Assembly (NCBI RefSeq): GCF_014805625.2
Contig: NW_023998476.1
Coordinates: forward strand, 454,132 to 518,131
Source: Glossina fuscipes
Lineage: Eukaryota; Arthropoda; Insecta; Diptera; Glossinidae
Length of the DNA stretch: 64,000 nt
Direction: 5' to 3'
Part shown: piece by piece, positions 12,216 to 25,434 of the stretch
Layout: every line of letters starts with the position of its first letter
How positions within the stretch are numbered: the stretch's first letter is position 1
The notes under the pieces: generated by a model
Told to the model about the DNA's origin: nothing
Databases searched by the model: none
The model's input: only the letters and a program-made list of their open reading frames with translations
Position numbers and translations under genes: made by a program

Positions 12216-12654
12216 CACTAGATATCCCATAAACGAATTAGCGATAAAGGATTTTTCGATTACAATTTATGCATGTCGATAACAGGTTTTCATAGCAACC
12301 TATGCTTTCACTTCGATTCAACAACCTGTTTGGTTTTATTTTGCTTTCAACGAACTTAAAAAAAAAAATAATAAGAAATGCTCGATTAAATTGAAAAATT
12401 GTCAAATTTCGTCGATTGTTGTTGCTGTTGCCCAAAATTAAAACACTACGTCAATTATCAGTTTGTGTCTATTTTTTTACAATTTTTATTGTTGTTCAAA
12501 AAAAAAAAAAAAAAAAAAACACAAAAAAATACAAAAAAAGCTAACCTAAATATATTTCTAACGAATTTTGCGGCGGTAGAGGCTCGCAAAAAAAAGATGA
12601 AAATTTTTAAAATTGTTTAAATTCTTTGAACGAAAATTTCGCAACTGACAGAAA

Positions 12655-15600
12655 ATGGAAAAGGCGGAAAAGAAAGCCAAAATCACTCTACCGAACGATA
12701 AATCTTCAAAAACCACAATCGCTGATAAAACTGTAAAGATTGCCGGTGGTGACAAACTAACGCCTAAAGGCAAATCTGCTGCAAAGGTTTGTATACACTT
12801 TTTTCGAATTAAAGCATCGTATCTGCCGGAATCGGCATAAATATATATATATATATTTTTTTAAATTATTTATAGACCGCGGCGTGCGCTTCAAACATTG
12901 ATTCGGCACTAAATATAAAACAAGAGTTTCTATACGATTCCACTTTTTTAGTCGCAGAGTATTACACAGACACGCACACACGCTAAGATACACCCCTTAG
13001 TCATAAACACCATTTATGGAAGAAGAAAAGTGTAGTTATTTAACATTTAAAATACTTATTTCCTTTTAATAGGTGACTGTAGGAAAGAGTATCCTTGTAG
13101 CCTTGTACGATAGGCACGTACGTTTGCTTCAAAACTTGTTTTTAACTTGATGGATTTTTGTCACGAAATATATATACATTTTTTTTTGGCACTTTATACT
13201 AACCTGCATAATTATTATGTTTGCGTAAATGCTTACCATCAAGAGAGATACAACAATGTATCGCTTATTTATACTATTAATCTCGTAGTTATATAGTTTT
13301 CTTGGCTTTTGTTCTGAAAATTATTATTATACATCTAAAATTATTATCGAAAGCTCTCAAGTCACAGATGAGCAGATGAACTTGGCTAAATAGTTCTTAA
13401 ATTTTAAAAATATATATACTTCATTGGATTATATCGCGAATTTCTAGCGTTTTATTCACTTGATAAGGCATAGCTAAGCAATCGAACTTGGTTCGAATTT
13501 CGTAAGATACACATATTAATTTTTTTTTGATTTTTATGCACATTTTTATGACTTTTGCAATTGAAATAATAAATATTTTTCATATGTTTATAAATGCGGA
13601 GCGAAAATCCAGTAAAATTCGAAAACAAAGTGGCTAAGTTTATGCTTTCATAAGTGCCACGAAATGGTTAGTTAGTGATTGTTGTATACGAGGTTATATA
13701 TGGTATCTTAAATAATACGGTAAATATCGTTCCGACGAAATCGATGCAAGTCTCAATTTGTTTGCGATCGAGTGACAGTTTCTCTTAACCAAATTTCCAA
13801 AGCATATTAATTTACGGCATTGCCTTCTTCTATATATTGATAGCCCAATATGATTGCAACACACGTTTTATTTCTTCTTGGAAACAAGACTTCAAAAATC
13901 ATCTCTTCCCTCTATTTCAATTAAAAATTCCACAAATTCAGTGAACAAATTTGATGAGTGTTTTCAAAAAATCTTGGCATATTATTGCTTGAAAGGTGTA
14001 AAAAAGGGTACTACAAGTAAAGGCCGTTTCCATAAAAAATGTAATTTGACAGTCAGTTAGCTGTGTAAATCTGTTTAACAACATTTTCTTACACTTAATG
14101 TTGAACCTAAGATTAATTCTTGTTAACCATTACCAACAAACAGAGCAAATAAAAACAAAAGAATAGCTATCGGAACCAGCATGTGACTTATAAAATGAGA
14201 TCAGAGAGCCATCCAAGCTAAGCGAAAAAATCAATTACAATAATTGAAAATTCAATCGCAACAATGCAACTAATAGTTAGCAAAACGTCCTTCAGATGCC
14301 CTAGGTATGGACAAAGTAACATGAACCCTTGGCATATATGCAATAATCATTTACTAATTAAAGGTTAGGCCAGCCACAAATTCATCTCGGAATAGATTCA
14401 TGGATTTCAATCGAGTGTTGTCTAAATCTTATATCAAAACACACCAACAATCGATCACAAACGATTCGTTCTTTTTCCAAGTCTGGGAAATTACATATAT
14501 CGCCGATCACTTGTTTTAGTCGTCACAGAGCAAAACGTATAATACGCTAACACTAGTATGTAGCCCACTATTTACGCGGAAGTAGCATTGACAACCAGCA
14601 TTACTTAGGGTTCATCTTATTTCGTCCTTTCCCTGTATTTGGAAAAAGCAAATAATTTAATTTCCAGTTAAGCTTGCTTAATAAGGAAACTACAATGAAT
14701 TCTTATCGCTCGGAACCATCCTTTTTTTTGAAAAATATTTAAATAGATATTTGGTTTTAATTGTAATATTGCCAAAGATTTTTTGTCGTTTTCGAAAGTT
14801 AGTTCAAAAATTTATAAGAGACTGCTTTAAACTTTAGACCTTTTATCTGAAGGACATGATTGCCTTATCTCAAAGTCTTATATTAATGGAGGTTATGAAG
14901 GTCATGGGCATTAGAAGCGGAATAAAATTGTTATGGTAATGCATTTTTAATAATATGATTTTTTAAGAGATGACCTTGTGGCATCCTGAAACAATCTGTG
15001 GGAGATGTCGGTTTTCCAAATTTAATCGAAAAACGCACCGCATTCGATCGCACAGGTATTCATTTCCTGTGAACAAATTCAAATCATTATCAATCTTGTG
15101 TGCTGATCTTTCATTCAATGAATGTATTTTATTGGAATCGGAGCATGAAATATACAATCAAATTCATAAAGTGTTCCATAGTTCGCTTGTAGAAGTCAAT
15201 TATTGAAGATTGTAACTCGATATTAGCGCCTGTGAAAAAAGTTATGGAAATTTGAAGTAAGGTTTTTTTTTTGAAAAATGTTACTCTAGATGCCCATGTT
15301 TATTCTTATTTCACCTATTTTAACGCGAGAAGAACCAAATCAAATAGTGGCGAGTTTGTAGAAAGGCTCTAAGCAATTAATTAAATGTCCATGAGACATT
15401 CGGGTTTTATTTCCAAATTTTGCAAATACGTTACCTCATATATTAGCTTAACCTTTCATGTTTGAAATCATGCAACTAGTAATCGTGTAAATCCATCATT
15501 TACTGTATTTCCACATTTATTATTTCTTCCAAAACATCAATGAAATCAATAAGTAATAATTTATATAAATACAAAAGAATACTATGCGTATGAGTGATTT

Positions 15601-18600
15601 ATTGTAATTCCATTACCAAGCCGTCAGATATGATTAGCGAATAGACTCAAATAAGCTCGAGTAATATAATTGCATGCAAAAAGCCTTTAAGGCGGCAATA
15701 AACAGTCAAAAAACAAACAAAGTAAACTAAAGAAACAAGTTCCCATTATGAAGTGCACTTTTCGTGAAAAAAATATTGCATAGATATACAAAAATAGTCT
15801 GCCAATACAGTCAAAGTTCCTCAAAGCTTCCGGGAATAACTCCGGAATTGATAGTACTTAACTAATCACCTTTATATCTCCGCCTTCCAATAAAAGAGAC
15901 CTGCATCACCTGCAAGTTTTGCTATCAGCTATAAATCAAAACGAACAACCTGTTTGAAAACTTTAACACTCCACTGGATATATTCATCTTACTGCTAACA
16001 AGCAGGCCTAATTTAATCACATAAACAACAACTGGTCCCCATTTAAGAGGGTGCACTTACCTCAGTGTATAAACCAAATATAAAAGAACTCTTGTTAGCT
16101 CATTTTGATAGTAAGTTTGAGATGCTTTCTTTACTTTTGAAATACTCACTTTCGCTTACGAAATTATAAATTTTGGGGGAAGCAAGGTAAAGGAAAGTTC
16201 CATACATAAATACAAAAAACAATTAGATTCTTTGAAAATCAACCGATGTGCATTGTTTGAAACTGAACCAGCTCAGCCTCGAGATAAGTTGATTTTTTTT
16301 CGATATTGTCCTTAATACATACCAAGCAAGGCAAGTCTTTTTATTCCTGTCCGTATTTTATAGCTTTACTATAAGCTTGCCGCGCGTTATTATACATGAA
16401 TTTTCTTTGAAAAGCAGTTAGTGAAGACCGGGCTCATGTAAGGATAAATGCTGAAATTCGTAGCCTACCAGCTCAGCTATTCACCTTTGCTCTTTGGCTT
16501 CTTTTTGTAGTCTGCTCTTTTGAAATTATTCCAAACTGACATGTGGTTGATGATTATTGCATCTACTATTTCTTCATCGTTTGCGTGCTGATCTTGCTTC
16601 GCTAGTTGCAAAACTTCGGAATTTTCAGTGACTGCGAGGTGAATCTTTAACTTCGAAATTTCCGGAACGGAACCGTGCAAACCGCTCGTGGGTCGTTCAT
16701 TCACCGCAGCAGTCGTACTTCACTATTTTTTTTTTTATAGTTTTTACCTTTTTATTTATTTATATATTATATTTTTACACTCATTTTGTCATTCATTTGT
16801 GGCAACGCCCAGAAGGAAGCATGAGAGACCCCACAAAGTGTATATATTTTTGATCAGTATCAAATTCTAAATCGATTTAAGCATGTCCGTCTGTCTGTCT
16901 GGCCGTCTGTGTAATGTCTGTTGTAAACATTCTCTTGGCCACAAGAACGAAGCTATCGACTTCAAATTTGACAGAAGCATTGGAAGTTCTTGCACGCAGG
17001 TCGGTATTGAAAATGGGCAAAATTGTTTGAAGGATACGCCCACAGCACAACGGACACCGACACCACGACGGCATAAACTTGCTCATAGCAATGTACAAAA
17101 ATTTGATCGCATAAAAATGGAAAAACTTGACTACGCCTACCCAATATTGTAGTGTATCCAATTTTAATTGCTTTTTCAATATCTTTATCAGGCTTAGAAA
17201 CAAGCTTCAAAAATCCCATAAAGTACACAAATTCTTGGCTAGTTTCAAATCTGGCATGCATCTGAACATGTCCGCCTTTGCGTCTGTTCATCTGTCTGTT
17301 CGCGCAACTTTGTAGTATTGATGGTAAACATTTTCCCGTTAGCGAAAATGATAATATCGCCTACAAACTCGCAAAAGACTGTGGAACTATGACAAAAGCT
17401 CTTATTTTGAAAATAAAAGAAATCAACTGCGCCCACTCCATATTAGAGAGCATGAGAATGTTGTTCTTTTACTTCTTTTGTCTTTTTTTGACGTAAATTG
17501 TGATGGATGTAAGAGACTGGGTCCCGACAGAATTTAATTTTCTTACGTGTTTCGATTGAAAAGAACCCATGGTTTAATAATAGACCCGTTTAAAAATTAA
17601 AATTCAATTTTATGGTAAAATTTTCGACTTTTTTCACAGTGAGGATCGTGTGCTATCATGCGATAGGACATTTCTACATTCCCCATTAAGATATTATATT
17701 CTTTTGCAGCAAAGGACCTTGATATGTATTTCTTCTTTTTGCATTCCCATCTTTTACAAGAAATCATGCGAACGATATTATTGCCATCCTGCCTTAGACG
17801 TGCAATATTTTCAGAGAATATGGCAGCAGAAATTGATCCTCGCTGCAGCGAGCTTGCTAGTACCTTTCGTTATTTTAATTTTTGCTTATTGTACTCAAGA
17901 CGAATATACTCTTTGTTTTTAGATACTTTATTAGCGGTATTGATGTGAATGGATTATCTAAAATCAGTCTATAATTTTCTTTCTCTAAACCTTCACACGA
18001 ACTGTTCTGCTGCTACGGCGAAACTAATGTGAAAATAATCCAGCAACATTGACTGCCCAAAAATTTTTTCTATCTCAAACTAAACATAATTTTAATGGAG
18101 CTAAACTATAAAATTTTTACTTACGTTTTTACTTATTTTTATAGTAAACGAGTTAACATCAAATTTTTGTTCGTTTTGTTATTAACAGTAATTATAATTA
18201 TAAAATATTAGATGTCCGCTTACGTGGCCAACGGCTTGAAGAAGTTAAGTTCGACTTGATAAGCCGATCAATTGTTTGGAGTTCTTTGGGGAAACCAGTA
18301 CTTGATTTTTACTTGATTTTCACTGTAGCGGTTTACGTAGATTGGTTAATTGTACGCCATCTTAACGAAAACTTTGCTTTACAGGCTTGAAATCAACTTC
18401 AAATTTTGCCAAAAATTTTGTGCAGAGAAAAACCTTTACGTTTAAATTATTTTTTCGCTATCAATTTTTTTATTTTTAAATGTGTCCAATCACTCAGGTT
18501 GAAGTCTCCCATACGTGAAACACAGTGACATAACAGAAGAAACAAGATACAGGGAGATGGAGTCGCAGTCTAGTGCGTGTGTGCATAAGACTTTTAAACC

Positions 18601-21600
18601 CTACATCGCTCGTGATGCAGGGATATATGAAATTTGCGTAGATATATGCAACAGTATGAGGTAAACCCACGTTTTATTACACCGACCGTTTTCGAATCAG
18701 TTTTTGAATTGTCTGTCCATCTTGTCGTCTTGTGTTCAACCTAGAAGTTGGAAGTTTTTGGATGTTTGGAAATGTTTTAAGTATAATACACTAATGTGTT
18801 TTGCTTCAAGGGCGAACGCTATTGAAAATGGTTCGGGTCGCACCATTTTTTCAATAGTGTTTTTACATGCGTTATTCGAAGCAATGATTGCTGAATAATA
18901 ATATATCGGATATATTCAACAATTTATATGATTTGTGACTGGCGTAATTTGAGAATTATTTCAATGCAATTTATAAATATTATATTTCCCGTCACTTTTT
19001 TGACACAACGTATGTACCTACACATTTTTAACCTTGACGAACAAAGTTTAATTTTTTTGTAAAGACCGCTTTCAGATTCATATTTAAATTAAACACACAC
19101 CCTTGTACGAGGATACCACGATATGTATTATTATCCAAAGACCTCAAGAAAAATTGAAACAAAACGTGGTATTGCACGCTATTTCTTTCTTGCCTTCTTT
19201 AACTTTCGACATTTATTTCGAACTAAGCATCTGTTTACTTAGATGGTTGGTTGGTTGGTGGATTTATTTATTTATTTCTTGTTCATAAGTTGCCTGCAAC
19301 GGTAAAGGTAAAAAAGTGATTTCCTTTGTTGTGGATTTTCGTTATTAGTAAAGGGGACGTTATTACCTTAATCATCGATCGAGTAAATTAAGAAGAAAAG
19401 AAACTGAAAAAAAGAAAAAAAAAAAACTAAAGCAACAAAATGTGGAGAATTGCTAATAAAGCCGTTGTGGTATCTATCATAAGCAATTATACAAAGCTAT
19501 GCACACAATTTAAAACACAATTTACTAAATTTTTGTATATATATACATATTTATATGTTTATGAATAAATATTGAAATGAAACAAGTAAAAACACTATGG
19601 TTTGTCGCGGCTCACTATTAAATACCCTACAGCACTTTGCAGTTGTTCAAATCAACACTTTTCAAAATAAGGCTTTATATGGGAAATAGCCGAACAGGTG
19701 ATCCGATCCGAATCATTTCCAATCGAGCTCGTTCTTGGTCCAAAATAAATCGGTCTATTGCGGTCTGGAGGTTGGGTACGAAAAAACAAGGCGGACAGGC
19801 GGACAGGCGGACTGACGTGTTTAAATTGTTGCAGAAAGTTGGTCTGAATCGATCGGTACAACGAAAGGTCAATCGATCTTAAGCCGTTCCAAGTGTTGAA
19901 CACACATTAGCACAAAACTCTTATATACTTTTGGACCATAAGTGGTGTAGGGTATAAAAATATCAAAATTCATATTCATTTCCTCCTTCTCCGTCTCCCC
20001 AAAATCAATCAATCCTATACATGCATAAGACTTCATTCACTCATTGGTCCCTTGAATTCAAGTTCTTCTCTTTGTAAATATGAACATTCATTCTTCCGTT
20101 TGTTGATGCTGTTGTTACATTTAGATTCGTTAGAAGACATATAAAAATAAAATCTTTAGAGATAGAGCGAAACAAAAAAAAAAAAAAAAAAATGATATGG
20201 CTTCGTCTGTAATTGAAGCTATTGAAGCTCCTAACGATGATCGAGCAGAATCCATTATTGCCAGTGATAATGATGGCCAGGTAAACAAGCAATCAATCAA
20301 TGCAATATAATTTTTTCATATCTAAAAAAAAAAATTCTCAACTGCATGATTTTCGCATGAACCGTAAATATTTTTGAAAATTTTTAAGCTTCACTTAATT
20401 ATTTATTTCAGTTCATTCATATGATAAACACAATTGTTTAAACTAAAATTTTAAAATATATTTTTTATATCTATACATAATACTATGGTTACATGTAAAT
20501 AAAAAAAAAAAATAAAAAAAAAACAAAAAAGATTTTAAATAGGTAAGTAGTAAATAATTAAAATGGCAGCATACACAGACGATTTAACGAAATAGCGGAG
20601 ACACTTTCTTCACATTTATCTTTTAATTAAATTTCGTTTTTTTTTTTTTTTTTTTTTTTGAATAAATGACTTGCATAATTGATTCTAACGAATGCACAAA
20701 ATGAATCTTTAAATAGTTGGCGAAAACGGGAGCTGGTAAAGGAAAATCTCCGGGAGGAGAAGGAGCCGGTGATGCTGATGACCTTGATGCTTGGATTAAG
20801 TCGCGTCAACTACTTAAACCGGACGATCAACTAGAGCTGACAGAGGCTGAACTTGGCGAAGAAATAACCAAAGTTCTAACGCCCACCAATACTAATGTGG
20901 TTCTCAATTTAGTAGTGTACAGTTTCAAGGAGGGCACTTTTGTTAAGGTTGGGATACGAATGTAAAAATCATAAATATGCTTCAAGCAGTAATAATTGAA
21001 CTGAACTTATGCGATTTTTATAGATTCCACCCGCTGGTAATACGGTCACAATATTTCAATATGCTGGCAACTCGATACATGTTGATTCGGACGAAGCGAA
21101 AGCTCAGATGGAAGAAACTGGGGAGATAGGTAAACTTAATAACTTAAACAATTGAGAAAAATTATTCCTTAAATTATTTTTTATGATATTTTTTGTTAAA
21201 GGGTACCCTTTGCCTACAAGCGCGCCAAGACCATCCGAGATAGATATTCTTCGGGCGCAAAAAGCTGCTGCTTTGGATGGCGAAGAAGCCGAAGAGGCTG
21301 AAGGAGAGGAAGGCGAGCCAGGCCAAAAAGATGAAAGAGGCCCTGAAGAGGCTGAAGAAGAGGGTGAAGAAGAAGAAGTCATGGACGAAGGTGAAGGCGA
21401 ACGAACCGGGGAAGGTGAAGAAGTAACAGATACCCCGGCTGCAATGCCTGTCGCCTCTAGGAAACGAAAATTAATCAATCAATTTAATTTCTGTGAACGT
21501 GCTGCACTAACGTATACAAATCCGAAAAGAGTTTAGTTTTCTTGCTTTTTTTGTTATTTATTATATTTACGCTTGTTACTAAGATCTTTACATGAGTCCG

Positions 21601-24578
21601 TAGAGCGTACCGAGTAAATTTTAAAAGTAATTCGTTGGGAAACAAGTGATTAATCGATGTTAAATTATTATATCCTATTTCGATCTGTTTTTCTTTCACC
21701 CTCTACTAATAACCACCAACCTGATCACCACCATGCACAAGCGTGCAAAATGATATTCCCCGAGTGACTGGGGAGATAAAAAAAAGAAAAAAACATGAGT
21801 CAGTTGACTTTAATCAAGACTTCAGTCTTGATTTCCCCCACAACAGTGTTCACCTCTCGCTGAGATAGCTCAAGTTGTTTTCGACGTTCGTTCTCGCTTA
21901 TTTCATGCTTTCTAACGCAACACATGTTTTTTTGTGAATTTTGTAACATATTTTCCCTAAATTTTCGAAATATAATTAATTTTTGTGTTCTTCATGGAGC
22001 CCAAAGCATGTTTTTTTGAAATGCCGGCACAATCTTAAATTTTGACTTAAAGATCAGTGCAAATGATATTTGCCGATATTTTAACAGTAGACGCGATACT
22101 CTTTCCCTACTTATGCTCCGGAAACATATTAAAAAAAGGTATCCTTGAGCAACATAGACTCACATCTGTCCCTCCGTCCCTTTGTTTTTATAGAATTACG
22201 TTCAAGTTTTCAAAAAGTTTTGAAAAAAAAAAAAACAAATTAAATTTTTCTATACCGTCCATTATTATTATTTTGTGTAGAACGTTGAAACTCAAACGAT
22301 ACCACCCCCCCGTTGCCAATACGGTGGTAACATATTACAATGGATTATTTACGATAGCTACGCTGAAGATTTTCAAAAGCAAAAAGAAAAAGAAAAGAAA
22401 GAAGACAAAAAGGTTCATCGCAAGGATGAGGTTAAGCAAAGCAAGATGGATCAAAAGACTATAATGGCAAAAATTTTAAACGATAAATATTTGAAATGCT
22501 GGCAAATACTAGAACGCATGATAAATCAGAATATTTACAAGGATATTGCGAACGATTATCGTTATTGGGAAGATCCGGCCGATGAATATCGCGAAGCTGA
22601 GGGCACGTTGTTGCCACTGTGGAAATTTCAATATGATCGCACTAAAAAGTTAAGCGTCACTGATCTAATGTTCAATCCTAATTATTACGACTTATTTGCC
22701 GTTTGCTTTGGTTCACGTATGTCAATCAAATATAAATACAACGTAACGTAACTCTCTAAACAATATCTCTTTTCTGTTATTTGTCTCTTTCTCTTCGTAT
22801 TTAGATGATTTTTTGAAACAACCCAACGAGGGATCCTTGTGCTTGTTTACTATTAAAAATCCTTCATATCCCGATTATATTAGTACGTAAAAGCATACTT
22901 TATTCACAAAATGTCAGCAAAAGGTTTAAGTGACATTCGACATGAAAAAGTGATTAATTGTAGGAGTCCACTTCTATGATTTTCATTCTTAGAACAAAAA
23001 GGTTTTCTGGGCGACGTATGTAACAATTAGAAGGGCTTAACAAGCTTGTCTCTCCGTCTGCCCGTTTGAAGTTTGTTTACGTATTTCTGTGTTGAAGATG
23101 CACATCTCAGTTTCCAAGTTGTTTTGACGAAATACAGTATACCGATGTTTTTTGGTCCGAAGGCGAAAGCTGTTGAAAATGGGTCTGAACATGGACCAAT
23201 TTATTGACTGCTGTCCACATAACGCCTAATTTTGATAAGTAGCGTAATTTTCCAAATTTTGCGACAAGAATCGCTATTAATTAGTTTGAAAACCTTGGGT
23301 CGGATGAGGCAATTCCTTTAAATCCTTGTATTAGGCGAAGTGATGTAGGGTAATTAATACACGGCCTGGCCCGATTATGGCAATCTTACTTTTTTTTTTA
23401 AATTTCATTTAATAGTTATGACACCGTGTGGAGTTATGTCGTGTGACATACATCCAAAGTATCCCTACTTAGTGGCCGTAGGCTTATATGATGGTAATGT
23501 AGCCGTTTATAGTTTAAAAGATAATATCACAAACCCTTTGTACATGTCAATGGGTATTACACAAAAACATGCCGAACTAGTATGGCAGGTATGTTAAGTT
23601 AAATGACGGAAAAGCAGTTCATTTTAAGTCTAATATTACTTGCTTGCGTGTCATTTTGCATAGGTAAAATGGGGTCCTGACATGACCGATGGAGAAATTA
23701 ACTTCTATTCAGTTTCAAGCGGTGGACGCGTCTTTCACTGGGTTCTAATGCCAAATAAACTAATGGTAACGACAATTATTACAATGTATTTGGAAAATGC
23801 TCATATTGAAGGACCCGATGGTACTGAATTGCATTTAATGAGCTGCGGTTCCTGTATGAGATTTCATCCCACTGATCCTGAGGTATTCCTCTTGGGCACA
23901 GAGGAAGGCTGCATATATAAATGCAGTATAGCTTACAGTTCGAAATATTTAATGACTTATAGAGCACACAACTTAACTGTATATCGGATCGATTATAATC
24001 GCTTCAATTCGAATATCTTCATATCGTGCAGTGGCGATTGGCGCGTCAAAGTCTGGGAAGATATGAGACCAGAACCTTTATTCATATTTGATTTAGGCTC
24101 GGCAGTCGGCGACGTCAAATGGGCGCCATATTCAAGTACTGTATTTGCAGCAGTTACCAACGAAGGCAAAGTATATGTTTTTGACTTGAATGTTAATAAA
24201 TATCGTGCCATCTGCGTTCAGGCCGTAGTCCCGAAACGTAAAAACAAATTGACCCGCTTATCTTTTAATGAGAAATTACCGTTCATCGTAGTGGGCGACG
24301 ATAAGTATGCAAAAAAAAAAAAAAAAATGATATAAGTAATATAATCACTGTAAAGACACTAAATCTACATCATTTCCTATAAATCTATTTCTAGGGGCAC
24401 TATAACATCTTTGAAGCTATCACCGAATTTGAGATTGATGGTGAAGCCACCAAAGAAACAATTATATCTGGATCAACACACCTTGCAAGTACAAAAGCTG
24501 GAAAGACTCTTATCGCTCGTCCGAGAATTACCGGAGGGGGCCGTGGTATCAGATCAGCCCGCCACAGTTAAGAGCTGA
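12655..24578 (+). CDS. DNAI1: Axonemal dynein intermediate chain 1 (outer dynein arm, WD40)
   Basis: Exons are 12655-12786, 20717-20947, 21024-21129, 21202-21530, 22281-22716, 22805-22882, 23416-23588, 23664-24304 and 24395-24578. All junctions are GT-AG and phases close to 769 aa (753 aa with the alternative first exon 20197-20280); human DNAI1 is 699 aa. It is an intermediate chain of the outer dynein arm that powers ciliary and flagellar beating. Diagnostic segments are DDQLELTEAELGEEITKVL, NQFNFCERAALTYTNP, LERMINQNIYKDIANDYRY, GTLLPLWKFQYDRTKKLSV, then WD40 blades including YLVAVGLYDGNVAVYSL, LGTEEGCIYKCS, VKVWED and SAVGDVKWAPYSSTVFAAVT. A Glu-rich stretch (residues about 165-235) precedes the conserved NQFNF block. 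VETQT at the start of the 22281 exon resembles an LC8-type light-chain docking motif. The exon at 20717 opens directly after an acceptor (AAATAG), not at an ATG. Confidence 0.93.
16440..16715 (-). mobile_element. mariner transposase fragment, third lineage
   Basis: On the minus strand, FARFRSGNFEVKDSPRS is followed, after a frameshift, by KQDQHANDEEIVDAIIINHM and VWNNFKRADYKKKP. The second part matches the mariner segment between the two helix-turn-helix motifs (VEQD.H.S.DEIAEELGI.H.TVWNHL.KAGYKKKL). It is followed by a stop; no catalytic domain or terminal repeats are visible. Confidence 0.7.
16800..17500 (+). repeat. Two adjacent family R repeats
   Basis: The first copy (about 16800-17160) has the block CGCCCAGAAGGAAGC, then CCCCACAAAGTGTATATAT, GTCTGTCTGTCTGGCCGTC, ACATTCTCTTGGCCACAAG, and CTATCGACTTCAAATTTG. 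The second (about 17170-17500) repeats the order in diverged form, with GTCCGCCTTTGCGTCTG and AAACATTTTCCCGTTAGCG. Many short frames on both strands here are by-products of the repeats. Confidence 0.6.
18690..18900 (+). repeat. Dispersed repeat family P, copy 2
   Basis: It contains TTGTCTGTCCATCTTGTCG, TGTTCAACCTAGAAG and GGGCGAACGCTATTGAAAA. The last block corresponds to AGGCGAAAGCTGTTGAAAA in the copy at 23015-23345. It is non-coding. Confidence 0.45.
19590..19965 (+). repeat. Dispersed repeat family Q, best-preserved copy
   Basis: It starts near AAAAACACTATGGTTTGTCG, then ATACCCTACAGCACTTTGC, AATAAGGCTTTATATGGGA, GATCCGATCCGAATCATTT, a degenerate GGCGGACA triplicate (about 19790-19812) and TATATACTTTTGGACCATA, ending GTGGTGTAGGGTATAAAAA. 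The blocks recur in the same order at 3780-4115. Overlapping frames on both strands are artefacts of this repeat. Confidence 0.6.
20197..20280 (+). CDS. DNAI1: Candidate alternative first coding exon of the dynein intermediate chain gene
   Basis: The ATG at 20197 opens 28 codons (MASSVIEAIEAPNDDRAESI then IASDNDGQ) ending at a consensus donor CAG|GTAAAC at 20281. It ends in phase 0, exactly as required to join the exon at 20717. The upstream first exon 12655-12786 also ends in phase 0 at AAAG|GTTTGT. No good acceptor precedes 20197 (the upstream sequence is an A-run), so this looks like a start exon. Its 437-nt intron to the second exon is more typical of flies than 7.9 kb. The peptide is acidic and has no known motif. 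Confidence 0.55.
23015..23345 (+). repeat. Dispersed repeat family P inside an intron of the DNAI1 gene
   Basis: Located in the intron 22883-23415. It opens with AGAAGGGCTTAACAAGC, then TGTCTCTCCGTCTGCCCG, TTGTTTTGACGAAATACAG, and GGCGAAAGCTGTTGAAAAT, paralleling the copy at 2150-2400. The insertion leaves the flanking splice sites intact. Confidence 0.5.
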
Positions 24579-25434
24579 ATCGACACAATTTCAACTATTT
24601 CGTATGCTTTATATTGTATATTAAAAAAATTCTCGCTGTTTTAGCGTAAACGATAAAACTCGAACAATATATGATAAATTAGCATTAATATAACTTTTCT
24701 ATGACATTTGAGTGGTTTTTACTTTATACACATATGTATACAACTTTTCCGAACTGTTTCTAAATGGGTGCATACAAAGGTTAGTTCTGACGTGACAAAT
24801 AATGCTTCACTCTTAATGAGTTCGATGTAAAGTAGGGAGCACCATATTGGGAAGATCGCTTTAAAAGCTAAAGTTGCCGCAATGTAGCCTGAATTCCTCT
24901 AACGATGTTCTGAAGCTTTCTATCCTTCACTTGTTTCTAATGGGCATCAGCAAACGATTTGAATAAAAGATAATTTCGAATAGCATCACCATGGTCACCA
25001 CTTCGCTTTCTAGGCCGGTTGACAAAGCAAATGTGCAATATGCTGCATATTTTAGTTCTTCAAATTGTATTGCTAGACTTGAAGAGACTACCTGCCGATT
25101 CGGACTGCTCATATCTTTACAGGGAGAAATTATTTCAAGGATTGAATTCCTCCTCATTCTCAATAGCCAGTAAATATGAGTGTATCCTTTTCTCTAGCTG
25201 CTGTAACAAGACTGAAAGAATGAGCACAGAAGAGCAGGTTGCGACAGGCTCTTCTGTGGTTGCGATCACCATCGCTGTCCTGTTACATAGATGTTTTGCC
25301 TGTACGTGTGCTACAATCTCAACACTTACTTGTATGCTTGTGTTATAAGGATGCTCTTACGTATATCTTATTATTATTATTAATTTAGCCAGAGAGTAAA
25401 TTCTAAGGCTATAGTCTTAAAGCACTAGCATCTA

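Larger units (their letters stand above)
12787..20196 (+). other. Long first intron (if the 12655 exon is used) filled with repeats
   Basis: This 7.4-kb stretch contains no supported gene. It holds TA-rich simple sequence at about 12840-12860, a mariner relic at 16440-16715, family R repeats at 16800-17500, a family P copy at 18690-18900 and a family Q copy at 19590-19965. Apart from these I see only AT-rich unique sequence. If transcription starts at 20197 instead, this is plain intergenic DNA. Confidence 0.55.

Noticed and set aside
21104..21478. Ser/Pro-rich frame on the minus strand
   Set aside because: Antisense shadow of the Glu-rich exon of the DNAI1 gene.
24927..25350. Overlapping frames on both strands downstream of DNAI1
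   Set aside because: Neither strand shows a family motif or splice-compatible partners.
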